A stretch of DNA of 64,000 nucleotides from Fallopia convolvulus (Eukaryota > Streptophyta > Magnoliopsida > Caryophyllales > Polygonaceae): NCBI GenBank assembly GCA_964016875.1, contig OZ024737.1, positions 33,667,683 to 33,731,682 of the forward strand, in the 5' to 3' direction. Positions 36,281 to 47,002 of the stretch are shown here, in pieces. The notes beneath the pieces were generated by a model. It was not told where the DNA came from. It saw only the letters and a list, made by a program, of their open reading frames with translations, and searched no databases. The translations under genes and the position numbers were made by a program. Every line of letters starts with the position of its first letter. Position 1 is the stretch's first letter.

Positions 36281-37775
36281 ATAATCGCTCAGTCTAAAGT
36301 GAGACAAAGGAAGAAAACGCTCCTTTTTGAAACCCTAGCCCCAACCCCTTTCCCAGAAGATCCCCCTTTCGAAACCTTATGATCTGCCAATTTGAAGCAA
36401 TCAAATCGTCAATTAGAACGAAGTATACCCAATTCAACAGATTTTAATAAGTCGAGAAGGCATTGTTTTTTTGCCGAGAAGGCACTGTTCTTTCACCGAG
36501 AAGGCATAATCCGCCTCTTTAATTGACTGAATGTTTGAGTTCGATCAGAAAGCTTTCATAAATTCGGGCTGTGGTAGCCTTCCATCTCGTTATTTTTCTC
36601 TAATTAAGGAAATAAGATGGAGATTCTTTCAAATTAGAGATCGAGATTCTTTCAAATCAGAACCCTTGAATGCTTTGTAAGACATTTTCGATATTTAGAC
36701 TATTTTTGGTAGTTTCTTCTATGGCTTTCTGACCCCGGTTTGTTTATTTCCGACCCTCGTCTTCTTTGATCGTCCCTCATTGGTTTTGGTTGGGTTTGTT
36801 TTGCGGCTCGACGTACTTCGCCGATTTTGGGTGTTGCCCTACCATCGATCTCTGTGCCGTCGTCAAGAATGACTGTCGTACATAATCTGGTGTTTCAAAC
36901 TAAAGATAATTTCAAACATGGGCTTTGCCCATCTCCCCTTTTGGGTAGTGTGGTGGTCTTGTGGCCCATTTAGCGTTTTTGTTTCACAACTATGTATGAC
37001 AACACGAGATTGTTGTGAAGATAGATTGAAATATTCTTTTTCTTTTTTTATCTATGGAAAGGATTCAGTAATACAGAAATAAAAATGTCTATGCCATAAA
37101 CAAAAAATGTTCTGGGAAATTTTGCTTGGAACGCAAGGTGTAATTTTTAGCTTAATAATTAGTATAAAAAATAGTAGAGAAAAATCTAATTGCTTTTAAG
37201 TACTTGTCCTCCAAGATAAGTTTGTGTTTACTTATGTGACAAGTTTCGGTTTCTTTCCTTGCGTGGAAAATTTTATTTACTTGTGCGACAAGTTTTTTCT
37301 CTTACTTGCGAGGCAAGCTTCTTTCCATGCGAAGAAAGTTTGTGTCTACTTGCCGTTTTACTTGTGAGGCAAGTTCGACTTCTTTTCTGGTAAGTTAGCT
37401 CGAGGCTTATTTAATATACTATTCTTTCGAGAAGTTAGAGTTGAGTTGGCATTGGACCGAATTGTATTAGGCCAAGTCGCTTGGTGCTTTGAGGCTTTTG
37501 AAGATCCTCCATCTCGGTGGAGGGAACGTTAGTAGTCCGTTTCGCACACCCATGATGGGTCGACCTGTTACCTGCGGCGCTATTCTCATAGTGCTTTACT
37601 CACCCCGATCTCAAACTCGTGTTAGTTCTTATTTTTTTGGAGGTTTGTACCTTTCATAGCTAGTCCTGCTTGTATTTGACTCTCTTAGCCGTTTCTCGGC
37701 TGCCGTTTTATTACGGCCTCTCGGATTACCAAGCCTGTTTGGTAATCCAAATTCTTACCTTATCAAAAAAAATAG
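36281..37775 (+). mobile_element. Poly(A)-tailed retroposon, probably a 5'-truncated LINE
   Basis: A 1495-bp insert ends in an A-rich tail (ATCAAAAAAAATAG) and is flanked by a 13-bp direct repeat: AATAAAAATATTA at 36268-36280 and AATAAGAATATTA at 37776-37788. The same repeat without the insert occurs at about 38190-38245, which gives the empty site. The 3' part (TTACGGCCTCTCGG..., TTGGTAATCC..., CTTACCTTATCAAAA) resembles plant LINE 3' ends. No RT or endonuclease motif is present, so it is either a truncated LINE 3' end or another retroposed transcript. Confidence 0.7.
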
Positions 37776-37788
37776 AATAAGAATATTA

Positions 37789-38580
37789 GTTTGAAAATAT
37801 TTTGCTAGTTTTTTTAATTAGAAATTTAAATTTTTTCCTAGGGTTTGTGTATATTTTAGGGTCTACTTTCTAAATTTAGGTTTATTATTATATGTCCTTA
37901 GGGAATAGGTTAAAATGAGTAAGCTTCAAATAAAACAACTAAGTTGTTTTATTACAACTTCTTATCCTACAAAATAAGGAGCGTTTAGAGCCCTTGGATC
38001 AAGGTGATCCAAAGGCTGATGTTCTATCCCTTTTAGAGATGTGGTAACATTTTGGTAATTTCTTAAAAATTACAAAAGTGTAGTGCAAAAAGTGCACTGC
38101 TAGATGCAAAAAGTGCACTAGTAAGTCGAAAAAAGTGCAAACAAAAATGATGATATAGTATGGTTTTATCAAAATGATGATATAGTATGGTTTTTTCTAT
38201 CCTATGTCTAGACATAGAATTAGAATATTAGTTTGAAAATATTTTGCTAGTTTTTTTATTTAGAAATTTAAATTTTCCCCCTAGTGTCTGTGTATATTTT
38301 AGGGTCTAATTTCTAAAATTATGTTTCTTATTATATGTCCTTAGGGAATAGGTTAAAATGAGCAAGGTTCAAATAAAACAACTTCTTGTCCTACAAAATA
38401 AGGAGCGTTTAGAGCCCTTGGATCAAGGTGATTCAAGGGCTAATGTTCTATCGCTTTTAGGGATGCGGTGGCATTTTGATAATTTCTTAAAAATTACAAA
38501 AGTACTTCGCTATCGTAAAAAGGTGCATTGCTAAATGCAAAAAGTGCACTAGTAAGCCGAAAAAGTGCAAACAAAAATGA
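37789..38580. repeat. Direct duplication of about 420 bp
   Basis: 37776-38145 and 38219-38580 are closely similar and in the same orientation. Both contain AGAATATTAGTTTGAAAATA, then TTATATGTCCTTAGGGAATA, AAAATAAGGAGCGTTTAGAG and AAAAAGTGCACTAGTAAG. The linker between them repeats ATGATGATATAGTATGGTTT twice. Sequence encoded is non-coding. Confidence 0.8.
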
Positions 38581-38945
38581 AGCTAGTGGGGCACGCGCTC
38601 CATATTCGATTCACTTTAAAAGTGCATCGTTATGGTGGCAAAGTGCATTACTAAACCAAAAGAGTGCATCACCTTGGGCGTCCAATTAACTTGATTCCGA
38701 TTGAACATAATCGCCCAAAATATTTGGGGTTAGTAATGCACTTTTGGTATATCGTAATGCATTTTTTCAGCATAACGACGTGCTTTTAAAATTTTCGAGA
38801 AATTACGAAAATGTCAACGCGTCCCTAATTTTCGAGAATATCAGCCCTTGGATCAAGGAGATCCAAGGGTTCTAAACACCTTATTTTATAAGATAAGGAG
38901 TTGTTTTATTTGAACCAAACTCGGTTAAAACACCAATAAATTATT
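38337..38945. mobile_element. Unclassified TIR element
   Basis: The second copy of the duplication is completed by an inverted partner. GGTTCAAATAAAACAACTTC at about 38368 is answered by its reverse complement at about 38895-38925. The inverted arms continue inward for roughly 180 bp, including CCCTTGGATCAAGG-type words and repeated GTGCATTACTAA-type words. No clear TSD was found. Length and long TIRs would fit a MULE-like or other non-autonomous DNA element. The family is unknown. Confidence 0.55.
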
Positions 38946-39214
38946 AACTTTGTTACGAGAATAACCTTAATTTTTTACCAATTTAAAAGGATTATATACT
39001 TGAAATTAAATTTAAAGGATGGGATTATCAGATTTAGAGAGAGAAGATGGTGATGGTGTGAAAATGACAAGGGGTAGACCATGTGAAGAGTAGGTGGGGA
39101 CTTGAAATACAGAGGCACTTTGATTCTCCTTAGTGCATTATTTTTTGTAGATAAGGTAATAATTCGGTTTATCGGATAGGCCCGATACAACCGAGAGGTC
39201 GAGTAAGCGGCAGC

Positions 39215-39682
39215 TAGACCTGTACATGGGAGGGTTCGGGTCGGGCCAAAATATTTTTTTGTCCACATCAACGAGCCAGGCCGTCCACGAGCTAGCCCGA
39301 CCCACAAATCATGTCCGAAATTGCATTATAAATTGCAAGTAGATGAACAAAAAAAAATTATATTAATGATAATCTATGCAAAATTTCATTTGCTAAACCT
39401 TTAAATGTAACTAGATAACCTAAAAATTGTAACTAGATATAAATTGCAAGTCTTTATATGTAGAAATAATTAATGGTATAATATATTAATATTATTATAA
39501 AATATAAATTATATATATAATATATATACGGGCCGGGCCGACCCGGATATACGGGCTTTTTTCGTTGTCCAAGCCCGGTCTCATATTTTTACGGGTCGGG
39601 CCAGGCCTTTTGGGCTAATTCCCATGTCCAAGCTCGTGTTTTAAGCGGGCCGGGCGGGCTAGCCCGGACTTGTACAGGTCTA
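39215..39682. mobile_element. Non-autonomous hAT-like element
   Basis: The ends are the inverted repeat TAGACCTGTACA (39215 onward, and reversed at 39682). The flanks form an 8-bp duplication with one mismatch: GCGGCAGC at 39207-39214 and GCGGCAAC at 39683-39690. TIRs starting TAG and 8-bp duplications are hAT hallmarks. The sub-ends are GC-rich (CGGGTCGGGCC-type words in both arms) around an AT-rich centre. There is no transposase. Confidence 0.75.
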
Positions 39683-39690
39683 GCGGCAAC

Positions 39691-40589
39691 CGAAGCCGGC
39701 TAGAACAGACAAAAGCAAACCAACAACACATAAAGTAAGTACAACAAGCAAAAAGGGAAACTATAACAAAGAGGGTAGTGGGAATGTGAGGGGCTAAAAG
39801 GCAACACCTTTGGCATTCGGGTCAAAAAACGGAAATACAAGTTAGAAATTGGACAGTTAATGTTGTCTCCATCAGTATGAAGGATCTTCAGCAGCCACAA
39901 ACGTTCAAGCGACCTCGCTAATCACAACAAGCCACACCCAATCCTAGATCCAAATCTCGATGTTGTACAAGCTATGCCAAGCACGAGTGACAAACAAGGG
40001 CATGATTGTTATTCCAAGAAGAACTCGACCGCATGAAAACGACGACAAACAAAAGTTTGGAAAATAAACACGAATGGAAACATAACACAATCGAAAATCA
40101 CACCCTCGTAAAAACTAATCAACATATAATCTCAAAAAAAGAAGTCGAAGAGACAAACTCTTTTATCTGAAAACCACCACGACGTGGTCATTTCCAAGCT
40201 TTAGCATTTTTTTTATCGACAATTCCCAAGCTTACGTACCACTTTTCGGATTTCACGAAGAAAGTTGGAACTTTGCTACAAACAGCTAACCACTTCGAAC
40301 AACTTCTGGGGAAATTCAAGAGCTCCCTTAAAAAATGCGTAAGCCTCAACCACTAGATTCTAAAACGATTGACATGAGATATGAGTGCTTTCGGGTGCCA
40401 AATCTAGCCAAAGAATATTGAAAAATCACTCTTTGTTCAATCGAAAGAGGAAACAAAGGAAAGAGAAAAATCCCCATTTTGAGAGTTTCTCTCTCTAATT
40501 TATCTTTTGATTGACCGAAAACTCTTTCTTTCATGCTACTCTTTTATTTGTATATCATCTTAGCCGGTCTCAGATTTTGTTTTATACCT
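39691..40589. other. Intergenic DNA
   Basis: No gene or element with definable ends is seen. Short frames at 39700-39900 and 40346-40534 have no features of real proteins. Confidence 0.45.
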
Positions 40590-40833
40590 ATTGCAACTAG
40601 GGATGCACATGGGGGCGGGACGGGGACTGCATTCCCCGTCCCCATCCCCGAATATTATTATGCCCTCCATCCCCGTTAATCTCCACGATGAACGGGCGGG
40701 GAATCCACGTCGGTTATCGAGTTCTTAACGGAGCCCCGTTTATTATAAAACAATATTTTAAACTTTAAAAAAAGTTTTCATATATCAAATTTAATAACAT
40801 AATTTTAAATTTCATTATATAATTTATATATAT

Positions 40834-41627
40834 TGATGAAACCCGAAATAACGGCTACGCTACGAGACAATAAACAAGATTATTATATTTGAGTGCAAAC
40901 ACTTGCTCCTTTATTTATGATTTTTTCCGTGGTAGCGAGGTTACAAACCTACGAGATTGACGAACAACTTTGAGAATCACACCTAGACCTCCTACGAGGT
41001 TCCGAGATCAAACCTAAATGTTGTAAGGTCGATTCTAGGGCAAGGTAGATTTGGGTACATGGTGTAGAGAGTTTTGTGAGGTTTTGTAGCGAGGTCTCTG
41101 GTGTGGGCGAGGTCCCTGTACGACTTGGGGTCTTTTTGTGGACTTCTCCTATTTGTAGCGAGGTCTTTTGACGATGTTCCTATCACGTCGATCTTTAACA
41201 AGCAAGAGAGTTCTTGAGTTCAAGTGGTTTTTCGACCCCTTCTTCTTGTGAGGTTCTCCTCTATTTATAGAGAATTGGGGAGCCGAGTTTAGGCCAAGGT
41301 TCGATGTGGGATGCTCGGAATAGGGGTTTTTGATTGGTCCGAGAATGAGGTCGTTTGTGATTGGTTAGGGAGTGAGGTCGCTTGTGATTGGTTCGGGAAT
41401 GAGGTCGCTTTTGATTGGTCTGAGTGGGCGGGTGTGCTAGTAGAGTCGGTGACGAGGTCGAGACCTCGTCCCGGATAGTCGGGAGACCTCGCGAGGGCGT
41501 GAGTTTTGTTTTAAATAAACGAAGGGTATGGATGTGGGTCCCTAAATTGCCTTTGGGGATCCCTTCGGGCCCACTTGCTCTCGGTACCCCGGGCCCACTT
41601 CTTGCTTTACTGTTTTGGACATCATCA
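40834..41627 (-). repeat. Tat 3' LTR (LTR1)
   Basis: This is a 794-bp LTR with TGATGA...TCATCA ends. The outer edge abuts TATAT. A minus-strand TATA box (CTATAAATAG) is at 41261-41270. It is very similar to LTR3 and clearly closer to it than to LTR2. Confidence 0.93.
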
Positions 41628-41642
41628 CAACCCCATGACCTG
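41628..41642 (-). promoter_or_regulatory. Likely Tat polypurine tract
   Basis: On the minus strand the bases before LTR1 are CAGGTCATGGGGTTG. This short G-rich tract could prime plus-strand synthesis. The same context (GGCCATGGGGTTG) precedes LTR2 at 46578-46590. Confidence 0.5.
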
Positions 41643-41869
41643 GGGACCTCGCTCCGAGGTTCGCAGGCCATAAGTCCCTTGGGGCCACGGGGTACAAGGA
41701 GGGGATCCTGCGAGGTTTCTTCTTTTGCGAGGTTTCTTCCCTAGGTCTCTCTTCCGCTCGCACGGGTGGATTCTCCTGGGCCTGTTCTTCGTGTTTTAGA
41801 CCAATGGGCTGTTTTGGTAGGGTAGGCCCAATAAACCTTTCGCGGGTGAGGTGAGGCCCAAACCTGCTC

Positions 41870-41877
41870 TTTATAAG
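41870..41877 (+). promoter_or_regulatory. TATA box of antisense gene copy 1
   Basis: TTTATAAG lies on the plus strand, about 30 bp upstream of a pyrimidine-rich start region (ACGCTTCGTCTTCATC) and in good position for the antisense gene beginning with a leader exon that ends at 42038. In copy 2 the equivalent bases at about 46826-46833 read CTATGTAAG, so that TATA box is weakened. Confidence 0.55.
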
Positions 41878-42038
41878 GGCGTATCTCACACGCTTCGTCT
41901 TCATCTTCTCCTTCAACCTTTTCGCTCTCTCTTTCTTCGTCTTCTCAGTTTTTTGCAAACGGTTCCCGAGACGGTTTCCGACAAACCTCCAACGCTTCCC
42001 AGCCGTGTCAACGCTCCTTCCACGCCGATTCTACACAA

Positions 42039-42984
42039 GTAAGTCCCCGACTCTCTTTCTCTCGACTTCTGGTGTTTTTTGCTTCAAATTCTTCTTTGCC
42101 TGTTTTTTTGTTTCGTGCCTTGGTTGGGCGACAGCGTGTCGCCTGGCGTTTCGCACCGGTGGCACGGTGGCGGAGCGGCAGTGGTAAGGGGGAGGGTGTT
42201 TCTGTGTGTCGTTTGGCGTTCTTCCCGTTTTACTCTTCGCTTGTTCGCCGTGTTTTTTCTTTCTTTTCTTTCCCCCTTTTTTCTCTTTTCTTTTTTGTTT
42301 ATTTGATGATGGTGTTTTGATGGGTGTCCCTTGTCGGCGCTGTGGTGGGGGGACGGTGGTGAGGGGCGATCACCGCCGTGAGTTTACCGCTGTGTTTTTG
42401 GGTTTATTGCTCGTTTAGGGTGGCGGTTAAACTTCCGCTTTTCCGCCCACCACTTTTCGAATTTCGAAACCCTCGGGAGCCCAAACGTCATGATGTCTAA
42501 TTGACGGGACGTTTGGGTTTCCACCGCTGGCTTCCACCGTTGGTTGGCCTTCTTTCTCTTTCCTTTCTTTTGGCGCTTCAAATTCTTCTTTGACGTCCTA
42601 TCTTGTCAGAGTAGCTTCTAGGATGCCACGTGGCCTTCCCCTTTTTGACCTCGCGTAGCTTTTCTCCCCGAGGTTACGATCTCGTGCTTTTTTCTTTCCG
42701 AGGTTATGATCTCGTGCTTCTTTCCTCCCGAGGTTATGATCTCGGGCTTCTTTCCTCCCGAGGTTATGATCTCGTTCTTTTTTCTTTCCCGGGGTCATGA
42801 TCTCGTGCTTCTTTCCTCCCGAGGTTATGATCTCGGGCTTCTTTCCTCCCGAGGTTATGATCTCGTTCTTTTTTCTTTCTCGGGGTCATGATCTCGTGCT
42901 TCTTTCTTCCCGAGGTGACGACCTCGTGCTTTTCTCTTTGGTTACCTTGCCCTTAGTGTCTTAGTGACCTTTTTTTTCTCCAAG
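42039..42984 (+). other. 5'-leader intron of antisense gene copy 1 (inferred)
   Basis: A strong donor ACAA|GTAAGT at 42038/42039 and a pyrimidine-rich acceptor TTTTTTTTCTCCAAG at 42984 border the intron. The corresponding pair in copy 2 is AACAA|GTAAGT (47002/47003) and TTCTTTTCCAG (48021). The start codon follows 34 bp after the acceptor. The 30-bp tandem array lies inside this intron. Confidence 0.6.
42660..42930 (+). repeat. 30-bp tandem repeat array (copy 1)
   Basis: About nine units carry the core CCCGAGGTTATGATCTCGTG followed by a TTCTTT tract. Each unit contains a short palindrome (GAGGT...ATCTC). Open frames that cross it on both strands are artefacts of the period, a multiple of three. 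A shorter, more diverged array occurs at 47740-47975. Confidence 0.85.
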
Positions 42985-43018
42985 TGCTAGCTTTTCGCGG
43001 CCTGGACGTTGTCTTTTC

Positions 43019-45713
43019 ATGCCTAGGAGAGCTTCTGCGAGCCCACAGTCCGGCTTTGTTTTTAACATTCAAGACAATTTCTATCAAGAGGTCTCCGAAT
43101 CTGTAGGGAGTGTAGAGCCAAGTGATTCTCAGAACCCAAGTTCCCCTTCGTTGGTCTTCAGCGAGCCCTCGTCTAGCGACTCCGCTGCTTCGATCAATTC
43201 ATTCTTTCACCATCTGCGCATTTATTCTGGTGTTGAAATGGCCTCCTCTTCTTCTCCTGATGTGATCGCCGCCGAGGTTGAGGCGAGGTTGGACGCGGCA
43301 ATTGCCTCAGCCTCGGCTGCGTACGTGCCTCCGAGCTTTCCCGAGGCATATATTACTGACGCCGTGTCCGGCGTCCCTGCCGTCCTCGAAGAACGGATTC
43401 CAATGAGCTCGAGCACCCCCGAGGCCTATCTGTCTGAGGGGGCGGCCACCGATCTAAAGCTGGACGACCTCGTGAAGATAGCTGCGGACTTCCCCTGGCC
43501 AGAGGGAGTCGAGCTGGCACTCCCAGAGGAGGAGGGACGACCCTTGGCGTCCTATGAGGGGTGTGCGGTCGTGCACCTCTTCAGTCTTCAAGCGGGCTTT
43601 AGGCTGCCTTTGGCCCAACACATCGTGGATTTCTTGTGGGCCATGGGTGTCTGTCCTGCCCAGCTGTTCCCGAATGCCTGGAGGCTGCTGTGTGCCTACA
43701 CAATTCGAAGTCGCGAGCTCATGGACGAACCGAACCTCAATGATTTGTCGGCGTTAGTTTTAGCGAGGAGAGAACCTCGATGTTCCCTTGTCAATATCAG
43801 CACGCCGAACGTCAAAATCACCACGACCCAGTCGAACGTCGGGGCGTGGAAACCTAAGTGGTTTTTGGTTCGAGACCTCAGCGGGAGATATCTTAATTTC
43901 CCTGTGGTGTCGGGTAACTTCGAGAGATGCGTGTGCCCGTACAAGGTCGCTGAGTTCCAGGCACTCAAGGCTCGATACGCCACAGCGTACCAGGCGCCAT
44001 ACGAGATATACCTTTATCAGGACCGGCTTGAGCGGGCCGGGCTGAGCCTCAGTTTCCCTCCTCGTGAGGGTGGAGAGGGTATTTTATTTTTTTTTCTGAT
44101 TGCTCTTCTTTTCTTCGTAAGGTTGCGAGGTTATAAACCTCGTTATATTTGTTTCTGACCTCGTCTTAACTTGCTTTTTCTTTTTTATGCCTTTTTTCCT
44201 TGACAGTGGATTTTTTGCACGCTCTTACCACGAAGTCGAAGGGGAAACAACCCTTGACTTCTAGTTCCAAAGTCACTGCTCCCCGGGCTTTCAAGGGGAT
44301 AATCATTAACGAGCCGAGCTCGCAGGCGAGGGTGGCTACAACACAGCCTAAACCTGCTCCGGCGACGATCACGGCCGGGGGTGTCCCGCCCAAGGGGAAT
44401 GTGGTGAGGGCGTCCCAATGGGACGTCGCGGGGCCGCCCCAAGGGGAAAAAGGTCTGAGACGGTCCCGCTGAAAGGGGCCAATCCGAAGGCGCCCTCCCA
44501 TCCTCCTCGGGGGTCCGATGACAAGGCCGAGCGGAAGAGGAAGGAAGCGGAGTCTCCCCCTGGGGAAAAGAAGAAGAAATCCCGGACGGGCGACCATCAA
44601 CGCGGCTCGCGGGGTTTGGACATCATCCCCGCCTTCGACTTCGAGGGGCGAAGTCGCGCGGTCGGAGGCCCCCATCCCGCCAGGTTTCACTGTCCTGGAC
44701 CGATTAGGGGGGCCCCGTTGGAGTGGACCCGGGGGGATTACAAGGAGGAGATCGCGTGGGCCAATAACCTCACCGAGGCGGCTCTGGACGATGAGGTCGC
44801 TCGGTATTCGGCCATGGTAAGCTTTCGTTTTTGTGCGTTTAATTCCTGTCTCTTTTTTGTTTCTCTTCTCACCCTCTTGTAAATTTGCAGCACACCTTTT
44901 TTGATAATTATAACCGGAGCCGCGTCGCCCTCGCTCATGCGAGGATGGACAAGATGGAGGTGGCGCTTCAAGCCCGCAACGAGGTGTGCGAGCGACAGGC
45001 CAAGGAACTGGCCGAGGTCGCGGAAAGGTCCAAGGCCGCGGAGGCTGCGACCAAGAAGCGGGTCGAGGCCGCGGAGACCTCGGCGAGGGAGGAGGCAAAG
45101 GCGACTCTGGCAGCGAAGGAGGGGGAGAAGAGGGCGAGGGATGAGGTCGGGGTTTTGCCGGGCGAGGTTGAGGGACTTCGGGGCAAGCTCTCCACTGAAC
45201 ATGAATTCTTCAAGGCGAAGGAAGCGGAGTTTCTGAGGTCCGATGAGGAGATCAGGCGCCTCGAGAGGCGTATTGTTGAGATTAATGAGGAGGTCGTGGC
45301 CGCGGGTCCCAAGTACGTGGACTCGGAGGAGTACAAGGCGGAGCTGGTGGAGAGCGTGAGGAAGATGTTCCACCAGGCCGTCCGCATGGGCGTCAAAATA
45401 GGCGGTGGCCAAGTATGGACACCTCGACCCCCAGATTGTCTTCTTCAACCCCAACTACAATGAAACTATGGGGGAGTTGGGGTCGAAGGATCCCAAGGGG
45501 GAATGCGAGTTCTTCCTCAACGAGGACGGGACTGTGTCCAGCACCTCGCCCCCCGAGGTAGAGCTCATTGGAGGGAACCCGAAGTTGACCTCCACGGGAC
45601 CTCAGCCTGCGACCGATGCGCCTGCGCTTCTTGTTTTCGCTGCCCCCGTTGAAGCTTCTAAGAGTGAGACTGTCGACCTTACCGGTCCCGATGCTGAAAC
45701 CCTACAAAAGTGA
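43019..45713 (+). pseudogene. Antisense 'putative gypsy-type transposon' (PF04195-like) gene, copy 1
   Basis: This gene runs opposite to gag-pol. Three coding exons on the plus strand are 43019-44078, 44207-44816 and 44891-45713, with GT-AG borders kept in copy 2. Exon 1 (353 aa, intact) starts MPRRASASPQSG and includes WPEGVELALPEEEGRPLASY, LPLAQHIVDFLWAMGVCP, WKPKWFLVRDLSGRYLNFP and LSFPPREGGE, the family's globular domain. Exon 2 is basic with a KRKEAESPPGEKKKKSR stretch that could be a nuclear signal. Exon 3 (HTFFDNYN...) is a long coiled coil rich in Ala, Glu, Lys and Arg, then VFFNPNYNETMGELG. Breaks: a one-base loss in an A run near 44447 and a one-base gain near 45397. The role is unknown; it is not needed for known retrotransposition steps. 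Confidence 0.82.
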
Positions 45714-45842
45714 AAATAATTTTTTTCTTGGTGGCCCTACGGGGTCTGTAATTAAAACATCTCTTCTTTTTTTTTGTTTGGGTGACCATACGGGGTCTGT
45801 AATCGAACATCGTGGTCCTTGTGGCCTTTTTATCTTTATGCC

Positions 45843-46577
45843 TGATGGAACCCGAAATAACGGCTACGCTACGAGACAAGAAACAATATTATTATATTTG
45901 AGTGCAACCACTTGCTCCTTTATTTATGATTTTTCCGTGGTTGCGAGGTTACAAACCTACGAGGTTGATGTACAACTTCAAGAATCACACCTAGACCTCC
46001 TACAAGGTTCCGAGATCGCACCTATCGTTGCGAGGTCGATTCTAGGGCGAGGTAGATTTGAGGATATGATGTAGTGAGTTTCTGTAGTGAGGTTTTAGGC
46101 GTGAGCGAGGTCTCTACGCGACTTTGGGGTCTTTTTGTGGGTTTCTCCTATCTGTAGCGAGTTCTTTTGACGATGTTCCTATCACGTCGATCTTTAACTA
46201 ACAAGAGGGTTCTTGAGTTCAAGTGGTTTTTCGACCCCTTCTCCCTACGAGGTTCTTCTCTATTTATAGAGAATTGGGGGGCTGAGTTTAGGCCAATGTT
46301 CGATGTGGGATACTCGAAATAAGGGCTTTTTGATTGGTCCATGAGTGAGGTCACTTGTGATTGGTTTGGGAGTGAGGCTGCTGGTGATTGGTTCGAGCGG
46401 GTGGGCGCATTAGTAGAGTCGGTGACGAGGTCGAGACCTCGTCCCGGGATGTTTGAGAGACCTCGCATCCGTCAGGAGTTTTGTTTTTAAATAACCGAGC
46501 ATGGACGTGGGTCCCTAACCTGCCTATGGGGGTCCTCCTGGGCCCACTTTTTGCTTTTACTGTTTTGGACATCATCA
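45843..46577 (-). repeat. Internal Tat LTR (LTR2)
   Basis: This is a 735-bp LTR, TGATGG...TCATCA, with the same order of motifs as LTR1 and LTR3 but many more differences and a net loss of about 60 bp. Its outer edge falls inside the sequence following antisense gene copy 1. The bases beside its two ends (ATGCC and CAACC) do not form a duplication, so it is not a simple solo LTR. A TATA box on the minus strand is at 46260-46269. Confidence 0.9.
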
Positions 46578-47002
46578 CAACCCCATGGCCTGGGGGCCTC
46601 GCCCCGAGGGTCGCAGGGCATAAGTTTCCTGGACGCGCGAGATGAGGGGTGTTTTTTAGAGGTTTATGAAGTTCTCGAGCTTGGGAGGGCGCTTTGCGAG
46701 GTGTGAGGCCCTGTTCTTCGCGGATGAAGATCCTTGGGCCTTTTTGCCGTACTTTGCTTAGTGGACCGTCCAGGTGAGACAAGCCCAAGAAGCCACTCGG
46801 GAGTGGGGGGAGGCTCAAATCTGCTCTATGTAAGGGCGTATCCCACACGCCTCCCCCTCATCTTCTCTCTCCAATATTTTCGCTCCTTCTCTCTGTTTAT
46901 CTCTTCGGTTTCTTCTGAGCGGTTTCTCCAGACGGTTTCCGATGAGCTTTTCGCCGTTCGCTAGTTGCGCCACCGCCTCTCGTTCGCCAACCTTTTAAAC
47001 AA

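Noticed and set aside
42706..42891. 61-codon frame of repeated FFPPEVMISG-like units
   Set aside because: Translation of the 30-bp array in an inferred intron; the period is a multiple of three so all registers stay open.
44166..45454. Minus-strand frames of 238-310 codons opposite exons 2 and 3 of antisense gene copy 1
   Set aside because: They are complementary shadows of the GC-rich, Ala/Glu/Arg-rich coiled-coil coding sequence and cross its splice sites.
40834..45842. Interpretation of LTR1-LTR2 as an independent complete short (LARD/TRIM-like) element
   Set aside because: LTR1 is much closer to LTR3 than to LTR2, and TATAT is found outside LTR1 and LTR3 but not at LTR2.
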